Source: an unicellular cyanobacterium SU2 (GTDB lineage: Bacteria; Cyanobacteriota; Cyanobacteriia; Cyanobacteriales; Microcystaceae). Taken from it: 64,000 nt of DNA. The DNA lies in the NCBI GenBank assembly GCA_002110465.1, contig NEED01000017.1, positions 1 to 64,000 on the forward strand, written 5' to 3'. Every line of letters starts with the position of its first letter. The first letter of the stretch is position 1. The position numbers and the translations under genes are program-made. The notes below the pieces were generated by a model that saw only the letters and a program-made list of their open reading frames with translations, searched no databases and had not been told where the DNA came from. Positions 45,036-54,150 of this stretch are shown here, one piece after another.

Positions 45036-45404
45036 TCAAGAAGCCATATTGTCACGAACTTCTTTAATATACTCAAGGTCAATCTGTTGCTGATCCCCGG
45101 CAAAGTCATTATCGGGAGTGATGAACAACATACAATGACATTCTTTCCGTTCGCGCATGGGAACACAAGGACAGTTCCAAAAAGTATTTTTCACTTCAGC
45201 TTCTTTATCCTCGTAATGACGACAAGGACACAAGGGCGCGCCTAATTCTTCTTTATGTCTAGCTAACCCTTCGATAACCACTGCTGTTACCGATGGTTCA
45301 CTACAGAAATAAGTATCTGTTCGTTTTGCATATTGTTCGGCAAAGTTTTTCATTGCTTCTAAAACTTTATCGCTATATTTCGGATCAGTATTGGCTGAAG
45401 TCAT
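45036..45404 (-). CDS. ftrC: Ferredoxin-thioredoxin reductase, catalytic subunit
   Basis: A 122-residue Fe-S protein that passes electrons from photosynthetic ferredoxin to thioredoxin. All active-site motifs are present: CPC (Cys59, Cys61 in APLCPCRHYEDKEAE), CPC (Cys78, Cys80) and CHC (Cys89, Cys91 in CHCMLF), together with FCSEPSVTAVVIEGLARHKE. These hold the [4Fe-4S] cluster and the redox disulfide (known). The variable subunit gene is not in this window. Confidence 0.95.
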   Translation of the reverse strand: MTSANTDPKYSDKVLEAMKNFAEQYAKRTDTYFCSEPSVTAVVIEGLARHKEELGAPLCPCRHYEDKEAEVKNTFWNCPCVPMRERKECHCMLFITPDNDFAGDQQQIDLEYIKEVRDNMAS

Positions 45405-45518
45405 GGAGTCTATACAATAATTAATGAAAGTTTCCTATTTAACTTAACATTCTCCTACCATTATCAGTTAACGATTTAAGTGAGTGAGAGTCGTTTCTTG
45501 TTAGGGGTCTATTCTTCC

Positions 45519-45755
45519 TCAACCGCCTCTGACTTCATATTTTGTCCACCACTGGGCTAATTCTTCGATAGAAGTGGCCAAAATTTCGGGATCAAGATCA
45601 AATAAATTGGCGGTTCCATAATATGCCAGATACCAAGCCTCAATCGCTTCAGCACTCGGACTAAATGGTTCTTGGGGTGACACAGGTGTCAGAGGAATAG
45701 AAATATTATTGACGATAATACAAGGAAAAAAGGAGCAAGAGTGAGTAAATGTCAT
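45519..45755 (-). CDS. Small hypothetical protein, 78 aa
   Basis: An acidic protein ending in ELAQWWTKYEVRGG, with EAIEAWYLAYYGTANLFDLDPEILATSI in the middle. No signal peptide, membrane helix or metal motif is clear; the N-terminal 15 residues contain two Cys. I do not recognise the family. Weak AGGAG-like sequences and the length make it plausible but not certain as a real gene; it lies on the strand of ftrC, 114 bases upstream of that gene. Confidence 0.45.
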   Translation of the reverse strand: MTFTHSCSFFPCIIVNNISIPLTPVSPQEPFSPSAEAIEAWYLAYYGTANLFDLDPEILATSIEELAQWWTKYEVRGG

Positions 45756-46199
45756 AATGCTTGAACCTCATTATCGAAGTGCTAGAGTTAGTTTTCCCTT
45801 TAAGAGACGAAAAACTTTTCACTAAAGCTTCATTGTCAAAAGAATTTAATCTTCCATTAAGATTTATGAAAAATTTTTAGATAGTTCGAGTAATTCTATG
45901 AGTGACGACATAATCCCCCGTTTATAGATTAGTAATTCATGGTATGGAAGGGGGGTTACAAGGGGGACTCGTCATGAAATAGCATAACTAAGAGTTTCCT
46001 TAAGTTAATCACTCATGGCTAATCAAAGTGAATCATTATGATGGGACGAGTGTCAAGGACGGTTCAAAATGGACGTGAGAATCTCTACTTCGACTCCTAA
46101 ACAATAGAAACTCTATCCCAAAAATTTCGCTATTGTAGACCAATGCCAGACATTTATTTGAGGAATAGGGCATAATAAATGAGACTAGGGGATTGACTC
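45756..46199. other. Intergenic region with imperfect palindrome
   Basis: About 440 bases without a gene. At 45898-45978 there is an imperfect inverted repeat: the left arm GTGACGAC..ATCCCCC and the right arm GGGGGACTCGTCAT. The interior contains GGAAGGGGGGTTACAAGGGGG, like small GC-rich repeats elsewhere in cyanobacteria. It could be a degenerate MITE. Nothing else is recognised. Confidence 0.4.
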
Positions 46200-46229
46200 T
46201 TGGCCAAATTTTTGTAAGCTACTTATAAT
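46200..46229 (+). promoter_or_regulatory. Probable promoter of the PBP1A gene
   Basis: TTGGCC (46200-46205) and a perfect TATAAT (46224-46229) are 18 bases apart, giving a leader of about 65 nt to the GTG start at 46302. Confidence 0.45.
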
Positions 46230-46301
46230 AAAAAATTCTATTTGTATCTAGTCGCCCGCTAATCCACAGACCTACTATCGGAGTGAGGAAGTAAAACCAT
46301 C

Positions 46302-48245
46302 GTGTCGTCTAGCACTATTCGACAAAAAGCCAACCGAAACAAGCCGCCTTACCCTAAAGCCTCCTTTAGCCAAGGCGTAATCAAAGTTGCTGGGGGAACC
46401 ATCCTAGGCCTGTCCATGTTAGCGAGTTCCATTATGGCCGGGGGACTGGTGGGGCTGGCCATTAGCTTTCGCAATCTCCCGGATGTTCGGAGTTTAAATA
46501 ACTACGCTCCTCCAGAAACTACTTACATCTACGATATTAAAGGGCGACTACTATCGAGACTCCACGAAGAAGCCAACCGAGAAGTAATAACCTTAGAGTA
46601 TATTTCCCCCGAACTCAAACGAGCGGTATTAGCGATCGAAGATAGTCACTTTTATTATCATCAAGGAATCAACCCGACCAGTATTGGTCGTGCGCTTTGG
46701 GTGAACTATAAAAGCGGTGGTGTGGTAGAAGGGGCATCTACCATTACCATGCAATTAGTTAAAAATATCTTTTTGTCAAAAGAACGAACCTTTAACCGTA
46801 AGCTTTCTGAAGCCGTTCTTTCTATTCGAGTTGAGCAAGTTTTTGATAAGGACAAAATCTTAGAAATGTACCTCAATAATATCTATTGGGGTCACAATAA
46901 TTATGGGGTGCAGACTGCCGCCGAAAGCTATTTCAATAAACCTGCTTCTGAATTAAACCTAGCCGAATCGGCTTTAATGGCTGGATTAATTCAAGCTCCA
47001 GAAACCTATAGTCCTTTTATAAACTATGCTAAATCAAAACAAAGACAAGCGATCGTTCTTGATCGAATGCGAGATTTAGGGTGGATTTCTGCTCAAGAAG
47101 CTGAAGCAGCCAAAAAAGAACCCTTGAAAGTCGGGAAACCTACAGCTTGGCAGGGAAGCAAACTCCCCTACGTGACAGATACAGTTATCGAAGAGTTGGA
47201 GGAGAAATTTGGCAGAGAAGTCACCCTCAAAGGAGGAATGCGGATTCAAACCACCGTTGACTATTACCTTCAGCTAAAAGCTAAAGAAAGTGTTGAAAAA
47301 GGTTATCGTAACCTACGGCGATGGGGAATTTATGCCAAAGATTTACAAGTTGCCTTAGTAGCGGTTGATCCCCGTACTCACTTTATCAAAGCCATTGTGG
47401 GAGGAGTTGATTACGATAAAAGTCAGCTAAACCGTGTTACCCAATCTCGTCGCCAACCCGGGTCTTCTTTTAAATCTTTTGTTTACTACACTGCTTTTGC
47501 CAGTGGCAAATTTACCCCCGATTCCATCGTTAATGATAATCCCGTGAGTTTTCGTGATGGAAGAAATACCTATAGCCCCAAAAATTATGGGGGCGGTTAT
47601 AAAGGTCCTATGGGGATTCGGGCTGCTCTAATACAATCACGTAACGTTCCGGCGGTGGTTATCGGGAGCAAAGTAGGGGTAAGTAAGGTGATTGAAGTTT
47701 GTCGTCGTTTAGGCATTGAGAGTCCCTTACAAGCGGTAACCTCTCTTCCCTTGGGAGCAGGAGATGTGACTCCCCTAGAAATGGCAGGAGCCTATGCTAC
47801 CTTTGCTAGTAATGGTTGGCATTCCCAACCAACCGCCATTGTTCGTATTACAGATAGCCGTGGTAATGTTTTATTAGACAATACCCCTGAACCCCAATTG
47901 GTGCTAGATCCCTGGGCAACGGCTAACTTAACCTCTGTCTTACAAGGGGTGATTACCAGTGGAACCGGCAGAGCGGCTGATATTGGTCGTCCAGCGGCAG
48001 GTAAAACAGGAACTACTGACTCAGAACGGGATGTTTGGTTTGTGGGTTATGTTCCCCAATTAGCCACGGCGGTATGGGTAGGGGATGATGCTAACCGCGC
48101 TTTAGGAAAAGGAGTCACAGGAGGTGGAAATGCAGCCCCTATTTGGCGAGACTTTATGAAACAAGCCATGGCCAATGAACCCGTTAAGTATTTTCCGGCA
48201 GCCTCGAAGTTTCCGCGTCCCAAGGTTCAGAAAAAGGGTAATTAA
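46302..48245 (+). CDS. Class A penicillin-binding protein (PBP1A)
   Basis: A 647-residue bifunctional peptidoglycan synthase. Domains in order: one transmembrane anchor (about residues 28-54); the GT51 glycosyltransferase (about 75-260) with catalytic Glu in LAIEDSHFYYHQGINP, GASTITMQLVKN and EMYLNNIYWG; and the transpeptidase (about 330-620) with the SxxK nucleophile in GSSFKSF, the SRN motif and KTGTT. The start is GTG with GGAGTGAGGA upstream. The protein extends the peptidoglycan wall in the periplasm. It is followed after 15 bases by the bestrophin-like gene. Confidence 0.93.
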   Translation: MSSSTIRQKANRNKPPYPKASFSQGVIKVAGGTILGLSMLASSIMAGGLVGLAISFRNLPDVRSLNNYAPPETTYIYDIKGRLLSRLHEEANREVITLEYISPELKRAVLAIEDSHFYYHQGINPTSIGRALWVNYKSGGVVEGASTITMQLVKNIFLSKERTFNRKLSEAVLSIRVEQVFDKDKILEMYLNNIYWGHNNYGVQTAAESYFNKPASELNLAESALMAGLIQAPETYSPFINYAKSKQRQAIVLDRMRDLGWISAQEAEAAKKEPLKVGKPTAWQGSKLPYVTDTVIEELEEKFGREVTLKGGMRIQTTVDYYLQLKAKESVEKGYRNLRRWGIYAKDLQVALVAVDPRTHFIKAIVGGVDYDKSQLNRVTQSRRQPGSSFKSFVYYTAFASGKFTPDSIVNDNPVSFRDGRNTYSPKNYGGGYKGPMGIRAALIQSRNVPAVVIGSKVGVSKVIEVCRRLGIESPLQAVTSLPLGAGDVTPLEMAGAYATFASNGWHSQPTAIVRITDSRGNVLLDNTPEPQLVLDPWATANLTSVLQGVITSGTGRAADIGRPAAGKTGTTDSERDVWFVGYVPQLATAVWVGDDANRALGKGVTGGGNAAPIWRDFMKQAMANEPVKYFPAASKFPRPKVQKKGN

Positions 48246-48260
48246 TCGTTTTTATCCTTA

Positions 48261-49208
48261 ATGATGAAAGGCTCGTTAGATAACCAACATCACCAAGATA
48301 ATCGAGAGTGGTTTCGCCTTTTGTATCAATGGAGAGGTTCTGTTATTCGTGGGATTTTACCTCGTGTTTTGTTATGCGCGGGATTTAGTTTAGGGATAAC
48401 AGTTCTTTATAATTTTGGCATCAATTTAGCATTACCTCTTGAAAGTGGACTGGTTCCTAGTATTGTTTTAGGGCTACTATTAGTTTTTAGGACAAATACG
48501 GCCTATGAAAGATTTTGGGAAGGACGTAAACTTTGGGGAACTTTAATTAATACGGTTCGTAATCTCGCTCGAATGATTTGGGTAACGGTTCAAGAACATG
48601 AAGTAGAAGATCGCTCTGAAAAAATTGCTAACTTACGTCTTTTAGTCGCTTTTGCTGTAGCGACAAAGCTTCATTTAAGATCGGAAAAAGTTAATGAGGA
48701 ACTAGCCTATTTTATGCCTATTTCTTGGTATAAACAACTAGAAACTATGCATAATCCTCCCCTAGAGATTGCTTTTTGGATCGGAGATTATTTTCAACAA
48801 CAATACGAACGAAGCTGTATTACAGCTTATCAACTAACTGCGATGTTTAGACTTTTAGATATCATGGTTGATGTGTTAGGGGGTTGCGAAAGAATTATTA
48901 AAACACCAATTCCTTTAGCTTATTCTATTCATTTAAAACAATTAGTTTTTATCTATTGTTTTACTTTGCCTTTTCAATTTGTAGATGAGCTACAATGGGG
49001 AACAGCTCCTATTGTTTCTCTCATTAGTTTTACGGTCTTTGGAATTGAGGAAATTGGAGTAGAAATTGAAGATCCCTTTGGCTATGATCCTAATGATTTA
49101 CCTCTTGATCAAATTTGTCATACAATGAAGATCAATATCGAAGACTTAATTACCTTAGCTCCTTGTGTGAGACAGTGGAAAAATCCAAGAACTGAATTAG
49201 AGAAATGA
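48261..49208 (+). CDS. Bestrophin/UPF0187 family membrane protein
   Basis: A 315-residue membrane protein of the bestrophin family. Seen: LVPSIVLGLLLVFRTNTAYERFWEGRKLWGTLINTVRNLAR (conserved, read in parts) and PLAYSIHLKQLVFIYCFTLPFQFVD. There are about four hydrophobic helices and a C-terminal EIEDPFGYDPNDLPLD typical of the family. Known: bestrophins are anion channels, and in algae and cyanobacteria they may carry chloride or bicarbonate across thylakoids; the ion here is inferred. It is probably co-transcribed with PBP1A and the following gene (4-base gap). Confidence 0.88.
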   Translation: MMKGSLDNQHHQDNREWFRLLYQWRGSVIRGILPRVLLCAGFSLGITVLYNFGINLALPLESGLVPSIVLGLLLVFRTNTAYERFWEGRKLWGTLINTVRNLARMIWVTVQEHEVEDRSEKIANLRLLVAFAVATKLHLRSEKVNEELAYFMPISWYKQLETMHNPPLEIAFWIGDYFQQQYERSCITAYQLTAMFRLLDIMVDVLGGCERIIKTPIPLAYSIHLKQLVFIYCFTLPFQFVDELQWGTAPIVSLISFTVFGIEEIGVEIEDPFGYDPNDLPLDQICHTMKINIEDLITLAPCVRQWKNPRTELEK

Positions 49209-49212
49209 ATCA

Positions 49213-49758
49213 ATGAATAGTATGAAAACAACGAATAATTGGTCTATTCCCGAAAATTTATCAAATGAACAAGGGATTGAATTAGCTTATTCCCTATTAG
49301 AACAGATGAAAAGTGGAAAATTAAAAGAAGATGAACTTCAGAAAAGAATTATTGACCTTGTGGCTAGTAAAACGGGAGCAAGAAACTTTTTAGGAGCTTA
49401 TTTAACTAGGGATAGTTCTTTACCAGAAAAGCCTTCTGCTGCGGTACTGAATGCCTTACGAACGTCCCCTGAAATTGTTGGTGAATTAATGGCGAAAAAC
49501 CTGATTATGCCAACTGCTATGGCAATTACCCATCGACGAAATAATGATGAAGAAATGGCCAAAGGATCTGAGCGGGTTTGTCAGCGAGCCGCCTATCTAA
49601 TTGAACAGCTTAACCTTGAGACTATTCAACAACAGTTACAGCTATTACTTAACACTATTGTTACGGGAAAAGGGGAATACCAATCTTTCTTAGAAAGATG
49701 GGGTTATGATCAAGAACAAAAACAAGCAATGCAAGAAAAAATTACTCAAATAATTTAG
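49213..49758 (+). CDS. Conserved hypothetical cyanobacterial protein, 181 aa
   Basis: A 181-residue, mostly helical soluble protein starting at 49213, with an internal Met four codons later as alternative. Motifs such as GARNFLGAYLTRDSSLPEKPS and SPEIVGELMAKNLIMPTAMAITHRRN look conserved, and I think it occurs in cyanobacteria as an uncharacterised family. No catalytic motif is visible. Tight spacing to the bestrophin gene suggests a shared transcript and possibly a linked role. Confidence 0.65.
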   Translation: MNSMKTTNNWSIPENLSNEQGIELAYSLLEQMKSGKLKEDELQKRIIDLVASKTGARNFLGAYLTRDSSLPEKPSAAVLNALRTSPEIVGELMAKNLIMPTAMAITHRRNNDEEMAKGSERVCQRAAYLIEQLNLETIQQQLQLLLNTIVTGKGEYQSFLERWGYDQEQKQAMQEKITQII

Positions 49759-49919
49759 TCAATTCTTCAATTAGAACATGACTGAGTTAGAAGTTGACAG
49801 TCTTGATGCTTGTCTGAACTTTCCCTGGTCAAAACCTGAAACTTGTTGCTCAAGGAAATGGGGGGCAATTGTCCTTTATAATAATTTAAAATTTAGGACT
49901 TATCACCCTTGAAAACTTT

Positions 49920-50648
49920 ATGATGAAACAATTTCTTACTCCACCCCCTCAAAGACATCCTGGTCTAAATTTTTTAATCCTATGGGTGCTATCTTGGATA
50001 GTAGCAATTACCCTATTTATATCTCCTGCTGCTGCGACTGGTGTCTATGATTTACCTCAACTCAGTGCAGGATCATCGACTTGGGTTGTCGATCAAGCAG
50101 ATGTTATTAGTTTAGTCAATGAAAACAAGTTAAATAATAATTTGAAAAATTTGGCTCAAAACACAGGAAATGAAGTCAGACTTGTGGCTATTTCCCGTTT
50201 AAACTATGGAGAAACCATCGATAGTTTAGCCGACGATTTATTTAAGAAATGGTATCCTACCCCAGAAGATCAAGCTAACCAAACCCTTCTGATTGTGGAT
50301 AAATTGACCAATAATACTGCTATTCGTCGCGGAGAAGCAGTTAAACCTCTGCTAACTGATGAGATTGTTGAGAGTGTGGTCAAAGAAAGTATTGCGATTC
50401 CTTTGCGTCAAGGAGGACAATTCAATAAGGCATTTGTGATTACTAGCGATCGCTTAGTGGCGGTGTTATCAGGAAACCGCGATCCAGGACCCCCTGAAGC
50501 TAGGGAAATTAACATAGAAAGTACCTTTACCAGTGCAGAAGATACAGACGATACTAGCGCGACGGTTTGGGTCGTTGTTTTATTGGTGTTAGCAACTGCT
50601 ATTCCGATGGCTACCTATTTCTGGTATGTTGGGTCCCCTGGTCGATAG
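49920..50648 (+). CDS. psb32: Photosystem II repair protein Psb32 (TPM domain)
   Basis: A 242-residue thylakoid protein with an N-terminal signal/anchor (LNFLILWVLSWIVAITLFISPAAA), a TPM domain (about residues 60-190; VDQADVISLVNENKLN, GNEVRLVAISRL, QTLLIVDKLTNNTAIRRG) and a C-terminal helix (VWVVVLLVLATAIPMATYFW). This is the layout of Psb32, a homologue of plant TLP18.3 that protects PSII from photodamage (known). Two ATGs in a row (49920 and 49923). Confidence 0.9.
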   Translation: MMKQFLTPPPQRHPGLNFLILWVLSWIVAITLFISPAAATGVYDLPQLSAGSSTWVVDQADVISLVNENKLNNNLKNLAQNTGNEVRLVAISRLNYGETIDSLADDLFKKWYPTPEDQANQTLLIVDKLTNNTAIRRGEAVKPLLTDEIVESVVKESIAIPLRQGGQFNKAFVITSDRLVAVLSGNRDPGPPEAREINIESTFTSAEDTDDTSATVWVVVLLVLATAIPMATYFWYVGSPGR

Positions 50649-50668
50649 TTGTTCATAGATAATCTTAA

Positions 50669-50691
50669 TAGGGTGGATTATTTCCACCCTA
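50669..50691. terminator. Terminator between psb32 and the Uma2 pseudogene
   Basis: Perfect hairpin TAGGGTGGA / TCCACCCTA (nine pairs, loop TTATT). The plus-strand tail is only moderately T-rich (GTATTCATTTATT). It lies 20 bases past the psb32 stop. Confidence 0.6.
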
Positions 50692-50695
50692 GTAT

Positions 50696-51355
50696 TCATT
50701 TATTAATGATTTCTTTGACCCAATTTCTAAAGACTGTCATGGTCTGATTTCTGCCTCTAGTTTTAACCTGTTTTAAATAATCTGGTATTTTTAATTTTAA
50801 AGGTAACTTAGGAAAATTAGGACTCCATTCAACCTCTTGATAAATTCCTTTTTCTAAGACATTAATATGTAGGTTTCCCTCTTCAAATCTCCATAATTCA
50901 GGACCCCCTAAACTGGCATAAATTTCTGGATGAGTTCGGGAAGTTACATCAATCTCTAAAACTAAATCTGGAGGGGGATCAATGGTTAAATCCAGTCTAT
51001 TTTTACCCCTTACTTTAGCTTCATTTTGAATATAAAAACAATTATCGGGTTCTATTCCTTGTTCCATCAATTGATTTTTAAATGTGGTTGAACCTAAAGG
51101 ATAAACTTCAATCTCTAATTCCTCAAGAAGTTCTTTAATTAAATCTCCAACAATCTCTTTATTACTTTAATGTTCAGGAAGAGGGGTCATAATTTCTAAA
51201 CTATGATTATGATAAGCAATCTTAGCACGACGATGTTCTCCTAATTCTTCTAATATTTGCTCAAATTCTTTCCATTTCACCTCCCTCAAGAGAATTCTTT
51301 GTCCTGGGGGAATATCAAAACGTTTTAATTCTAATAGTATGGTTTCATTTATCAA
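50696..51355 (-). pseudogene. Uma2 (DUF820)-family nuclease, interrupted by one in-frame stop
   Basis: Two open segments in the same frame belong to one Uma2 protein: residues 1-62 (51167-51355, including IPPGQRILLREVKWKEFEQILEEL and the motif MTPLPEH) and the rest (from about 51160 down to 50696, including KEIVGDLIKELLEEL, the catalytic-type DPPPDLVLEIDVTSRT and LWRFEEG). A single TAA at 51167-51169 separates them. The family normally continues MTPLPEHE.., so a GAA-to-TAA change explains the stop. The C-terminal part has an internal ATG (51070) that would yield a truncated product. The longest frame starts at a TTG (51355). Uma2 proteins have a PD-(D/E)XK fold and are highly amplified in cyanobacteria; function is poorly known. 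Confidence 0.85.
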
Positions 51356-51379
51356 TTGAAATTTTAACTTTTTAAAAAA

Positions 51380-52183
51380 CTAATTACACGATTTAGGTTT
51401 AATTGAATGGGTGACTTGATAAATCCACCAAATAGGTTTTGTTTTAATTTGCTCAAATCTTTCTAAGCTTAGCCATTCATTAAGATTACCGTAGGAATAA
51501 ACCGCAGAATAAGGTTCTTGAAACAATTTAGTTAGCCAAAGAATATGGCGTAATCTCTTCTGATTTCCATCAAGAATAATTAACTGTCCTCCTGGCGTTA
51601 TTAAACGAAAAGCTTCCCTTAAAATTGATTGGGAAATATAAGGGGGAGTTTCATGTAATAACATTGAAAGGGTCACTACATCAAAACGAGAAGACTCAAA
51701 TGATGTAGATTCTGCTAACTCCTGCTGCCATTCAATATTTAATTCTTTTTGTTGTGCTTTATAATCAGCCATAACTAGCATATAGGGAGATAAATCTAAT
51801 CCAATTACAGTCGCATTAGGAAAAGCTTCTTTTAATATAATTGTACTTGACCCCGTACCACATCCTACATCAAGAATCTGTTGAGGTTGACCCTCAATAG
51901 TTTTGATTAAACATTGACGAATCCATGTTTCATTAGGAGGGGTTGCCAAAGGCGTTACAGTATCGTAAGTTAATGCTGCGATAGGATTGAGATAACCTCC
52001 TTCAATACCATGAAAATTAACAGAAGTGTAGTAAGATGGGTAGTTAAAATTTAGAGTTTCAAAACGACTTATTTCTTGTTGCCAATCGATAGTTTGATAG
52101 AATTGAAGTCGTTCAGGACCAATGATAAATTCAAGGGAAGAACGAAATAAGTTTTGTTTAAATTGAAATAGATGATCTCTCAT
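51380..52183 (-). CDS. Class I SAM-dependent methyltransferase
   Basis: A 267-residue enzyme. The AdoMet motif I is QILDVGCGTGSSTIILKE (about residues 98-115), followed by IGLDLSPYMLVMADYKAQ (motif II with its acidic residue) and FDVVTLSMLLHETPPYISQ and TPGGQLIILDGNQ (post-motif regions). The N-terminal 70 residues lack a known domain. The substrate cannot be told; the shape resembles the UbiE/Methyltransf_11 group. It stands between a decayed gene and a divergent small membrane protein. Confidence 0.87.
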   Translation of the reverse strand: MRDHLFQFKQNLFRSSLEFIIGPERLQFYQTIDWQQEISRFETLNFNYPSYYTSVNFHGIEGGYLNPIAALTYDTVTPLATPPNETWIRQCLIKTIEGQPQQILDVGCGTGSSTIILKEAFPNATVIGLDLSPYMLVMADYKAQQKELNIEWQQELAESTSFESSRFDVVTLSMLLHETPPYISQSILREAFRLITPGGQLIILDGNQKRLRHILWLTKLFQEPYSAVYSYGNLNEWLSLERFEQIKTKPIWWIYQVTHSIKPKSCN

Positions 52184-52266
52184 AGGTTAATTAATTTTAA
52201 TTGCTGTTTGGGTTAAAATAAATTGGAAGAAATCAGAAAATATAATGCTTATTAATTTAAGCTAGA

Positions 52267-52611
52267 ATGATTTTATCAAATTCAAAGCTAATTATGAAGA
52301 TTGAAGCTCTATTGTCATTGGTAATCAAGGGAATTAAAATTTTATCTCCTCTGTTCATGCTTAGTGCCATTGGATGGGAACTAGGTAATATTTATGCTAC
52401 AGTGACTGACGTTGAAATATCTCCAAATTTAAGATGGATTTTTTGGGTAGAACGTCCAGCACTTTTTATTCATATTATTGAGGGAATTATTGGCTCTTAT
52501 TACGCTTCATCTCAAGGCAAAAAGGCAATTAATTATGGAATCTATACTTTCTTTGTGGGATTTGTTGGCCTATTAGAGTTGAAAACTGAATCAATTCACT
52601 CCCTTGAGTAA
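52267..52611 (+). CDS. Small membrane protein, hypothetical
   Basis: A 114-residue protein with three hydrophobic segments (ILSPLFMLSAIGWELG, WVERPALFIHIIEGIIG, INYGIYTFFVGFVGLLEL). An ATG at 52294 (start KIEALL) is an alternative start. Aromatic and charged residues between helices (WVERPALF) look conserved. I do not recognise the family. It is divergent from the methyltransferase gene. Confidence 0.5.
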   Translation: MILSNSKLIMKIEALLSLVIKGIKILSPLFMLSAIGWELGNIYATVTDVEISPNLRWIFWVERPALFIHIIEGIIGSYYASSQGKKAINYGIYTFFVGFVGLLELKTESIHSLE

Positions 52612-52698
52612 AATAGTTTAGATTGCATAGCATTGATTAATGAATTAGGCTAAAAGATGACCGTTTTTTTCTCGCCATAAAAATTGACAGCTAATTTA

Positions 52699-53283
52699 AT
52701 GATTAATGACTCAGACGAGTTTCAAAACCGACAAATTATTTTAGTCACTGGGGCTGCCCGTTCAGGGAAAAGCGAGTGGGCGGAAACCCTAGCTAAAAAA
52801 TTCAATAAACCCGTTATTTATGTAGCGACAGCCTTGGAAAATTCCCAGGATCAAGAATGGCAAGAGAGAATCGCTCAACATCAAAAACGCCGTCCCTCTG
52901 ACTGGGAAACTCAATGGGTTCCTTATAATTTGCCAATTATCTTAGATGCTATTGCCCCACCTCATTGTCTTTTAATTGATTCTTTAGGAACCTGGGTAGC
53001 CAATTGCCTAGAGCAAGATGACTCAACCTGGACACAGACACTGACTCAATTGTTTGACCACTTACAAAACACTCGTGTGGATGTCATTTTAGTCGCTGAG
53101 GAAACAGGATGGGGAGTTGTTCCAGCTTATCCGTTGGGGCGGACTTTCCGCGATCGCTTAGGGAATTTAATCCGACACTTGGGGGCGATCGCTAATCGAG
53201 TCTATTTGGTAACAGGGGGACACGCCCTTAACCTAAGTTTATTGGGGGAACCTTTGATCAAAGAGCATTTATCTAATCCTTGA
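52699..53283 (+). CDS. cobU: Adenosylcobinamide kinase / adenosylcobinamide-phosphate guanylyltransferase
   Basis: A 194-residue bifunctional enzyme of the late cobalamin pathway. Seen: Walker A GAARSGKSEWAE near residues 19-30, the CobU motif YVATALENSQDQEWQERIAQHQKRRP, DSLGTWVANCL (Walker B-like) and VAEETGWGVVPAYPLGRTFRDRLG near the C-terminus. I chose the ATG at 52699; a TTG five codons earlier is less likely. No other cobalamin gene or cobalamin riboswitch was seen nearby. Confidence 0.93.
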   Translation: MINDSDEFQNRQIILVTGAARSGKSEWAETLAKKFNKPVIYVATALENSQDQEWQERIAQHQKRRPSDWETQWVPYNLPIILDAIAPPHCLLIDSLGTWVANCLEQDDSTWTQTLTQLFDHLQNTRVDVILVAEETGWGVVPAYPLGRTFRDRLGNLIRHLGAIANRVYLVTGGHALNLSLLGEPLIKEHLSNP

Positions 53284-53413
53284 TTTGCGGGACAATAAAG
53301 AAAAAAGCAGCATAAATTCAAAGTTTTCTATGTTATCTAGCGAGCGCGATTTCTTACGGTACATTTGTTCTGAAAAACCAAGTGCAAGGGGCTTTTACCA
53401 ATTTTAGGGCTTT

Positions 53414-54056
53414 TTGGGGGCCATAGAAAGTTTTTTTGTTGCACTTTTTCCTTCGCTAGATCGGTCTGTAACGTGCATAGAGTCACTGTTCTATTCTTTC
53501 TTCAGCAAACCCTATTTAGATGATTTAATGAGTCGGATAAGTCGATCTTGTGGGCATCAAAAGGCAAAAATGAGAAAGGCCTCTAGTCGATTAAGAAATC
53601 GGATTAGGAATTTAGTCGATGAGTGTCACAAGCAAGTTGCTAACTACTTAACTAAAAACTATAAAGTCATCATTATTGCCAAAGTTTGAAACATCAGAAA
53701 TGACTAAAAAGAACAAGCGGAAAATAATGACTAAAACGGCTCGTCAAATGTTAACTTGGTCACACTATCGATTCAAACAAGTCTTAAAAAATAAAGCTGA
53801 GTTGAGTGGTTGTTACGTCATTGATGTGACAGAAGAATTCACCAGCAAAACTTGTACGAAATGTGGTCATGTTCATCAAAAATTAGGTGGTTCAAAAGTC
53901 TTTAAATGTCCCGAATGTGGACATAGCTTAAAACGTGACTTTAACGGTGCTTTGGGTATTATGCTCAAAGCTTTGTCGGATACGACCTTCACTATCAACA
54001 AAGATGGTGATGCCATTGTTGCACAATACGGGAATATACCATGTTGTGTCGCATAA
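53414..54056 (+). pseudogene. TnpB (IS200/IS605-family) fragment, frameshifted
   Basis: From about 53519 the sequence encodes the C-terminal half of a TnpB RNA-guided nuclease: DDLMSRISRSCGHQKAKMRKASSRL, then a frame change, then TKKNKRKIMTKTARQM, DVTEEFTSKTC, the zinc-finger CTKCG..CPECG and RDFNGALGIMLKAL. The frame shifts near 53678: removing one G there restores IIPKFETSEMTKK, so a single-base insertion is the likely cause. The N-terminal half with the first RuvC motif is missing; bases before 53519 give no match. The fragment therefore cannot encode an active nuclease. No TnpA was found, and the element ends were not identified. Confidence 0.85.
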
Positions 54057-54150
54057 ATGTATCAGTAATTCTAAATGAGAGATTATAGAAAATTGTGAAA
54101 AATAATACAGATGCTACCATAGAATTGATGTGTTGAGCACGGGAATTTAT

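Noticed and set aside
46320-50650. PBP1A-bestrophin-hypothetical-psb32 as a novel operon
   Set aside because: The first three genes are closely spaced, but psb32 is 160 bases away with its own leader; the association may be incidental.
53284-53518. Bases before the TnpB match as its N-terminal half
   Set aside because: No frame gives TnpB-like residues before about 53519; they look unrelated or too decayed.
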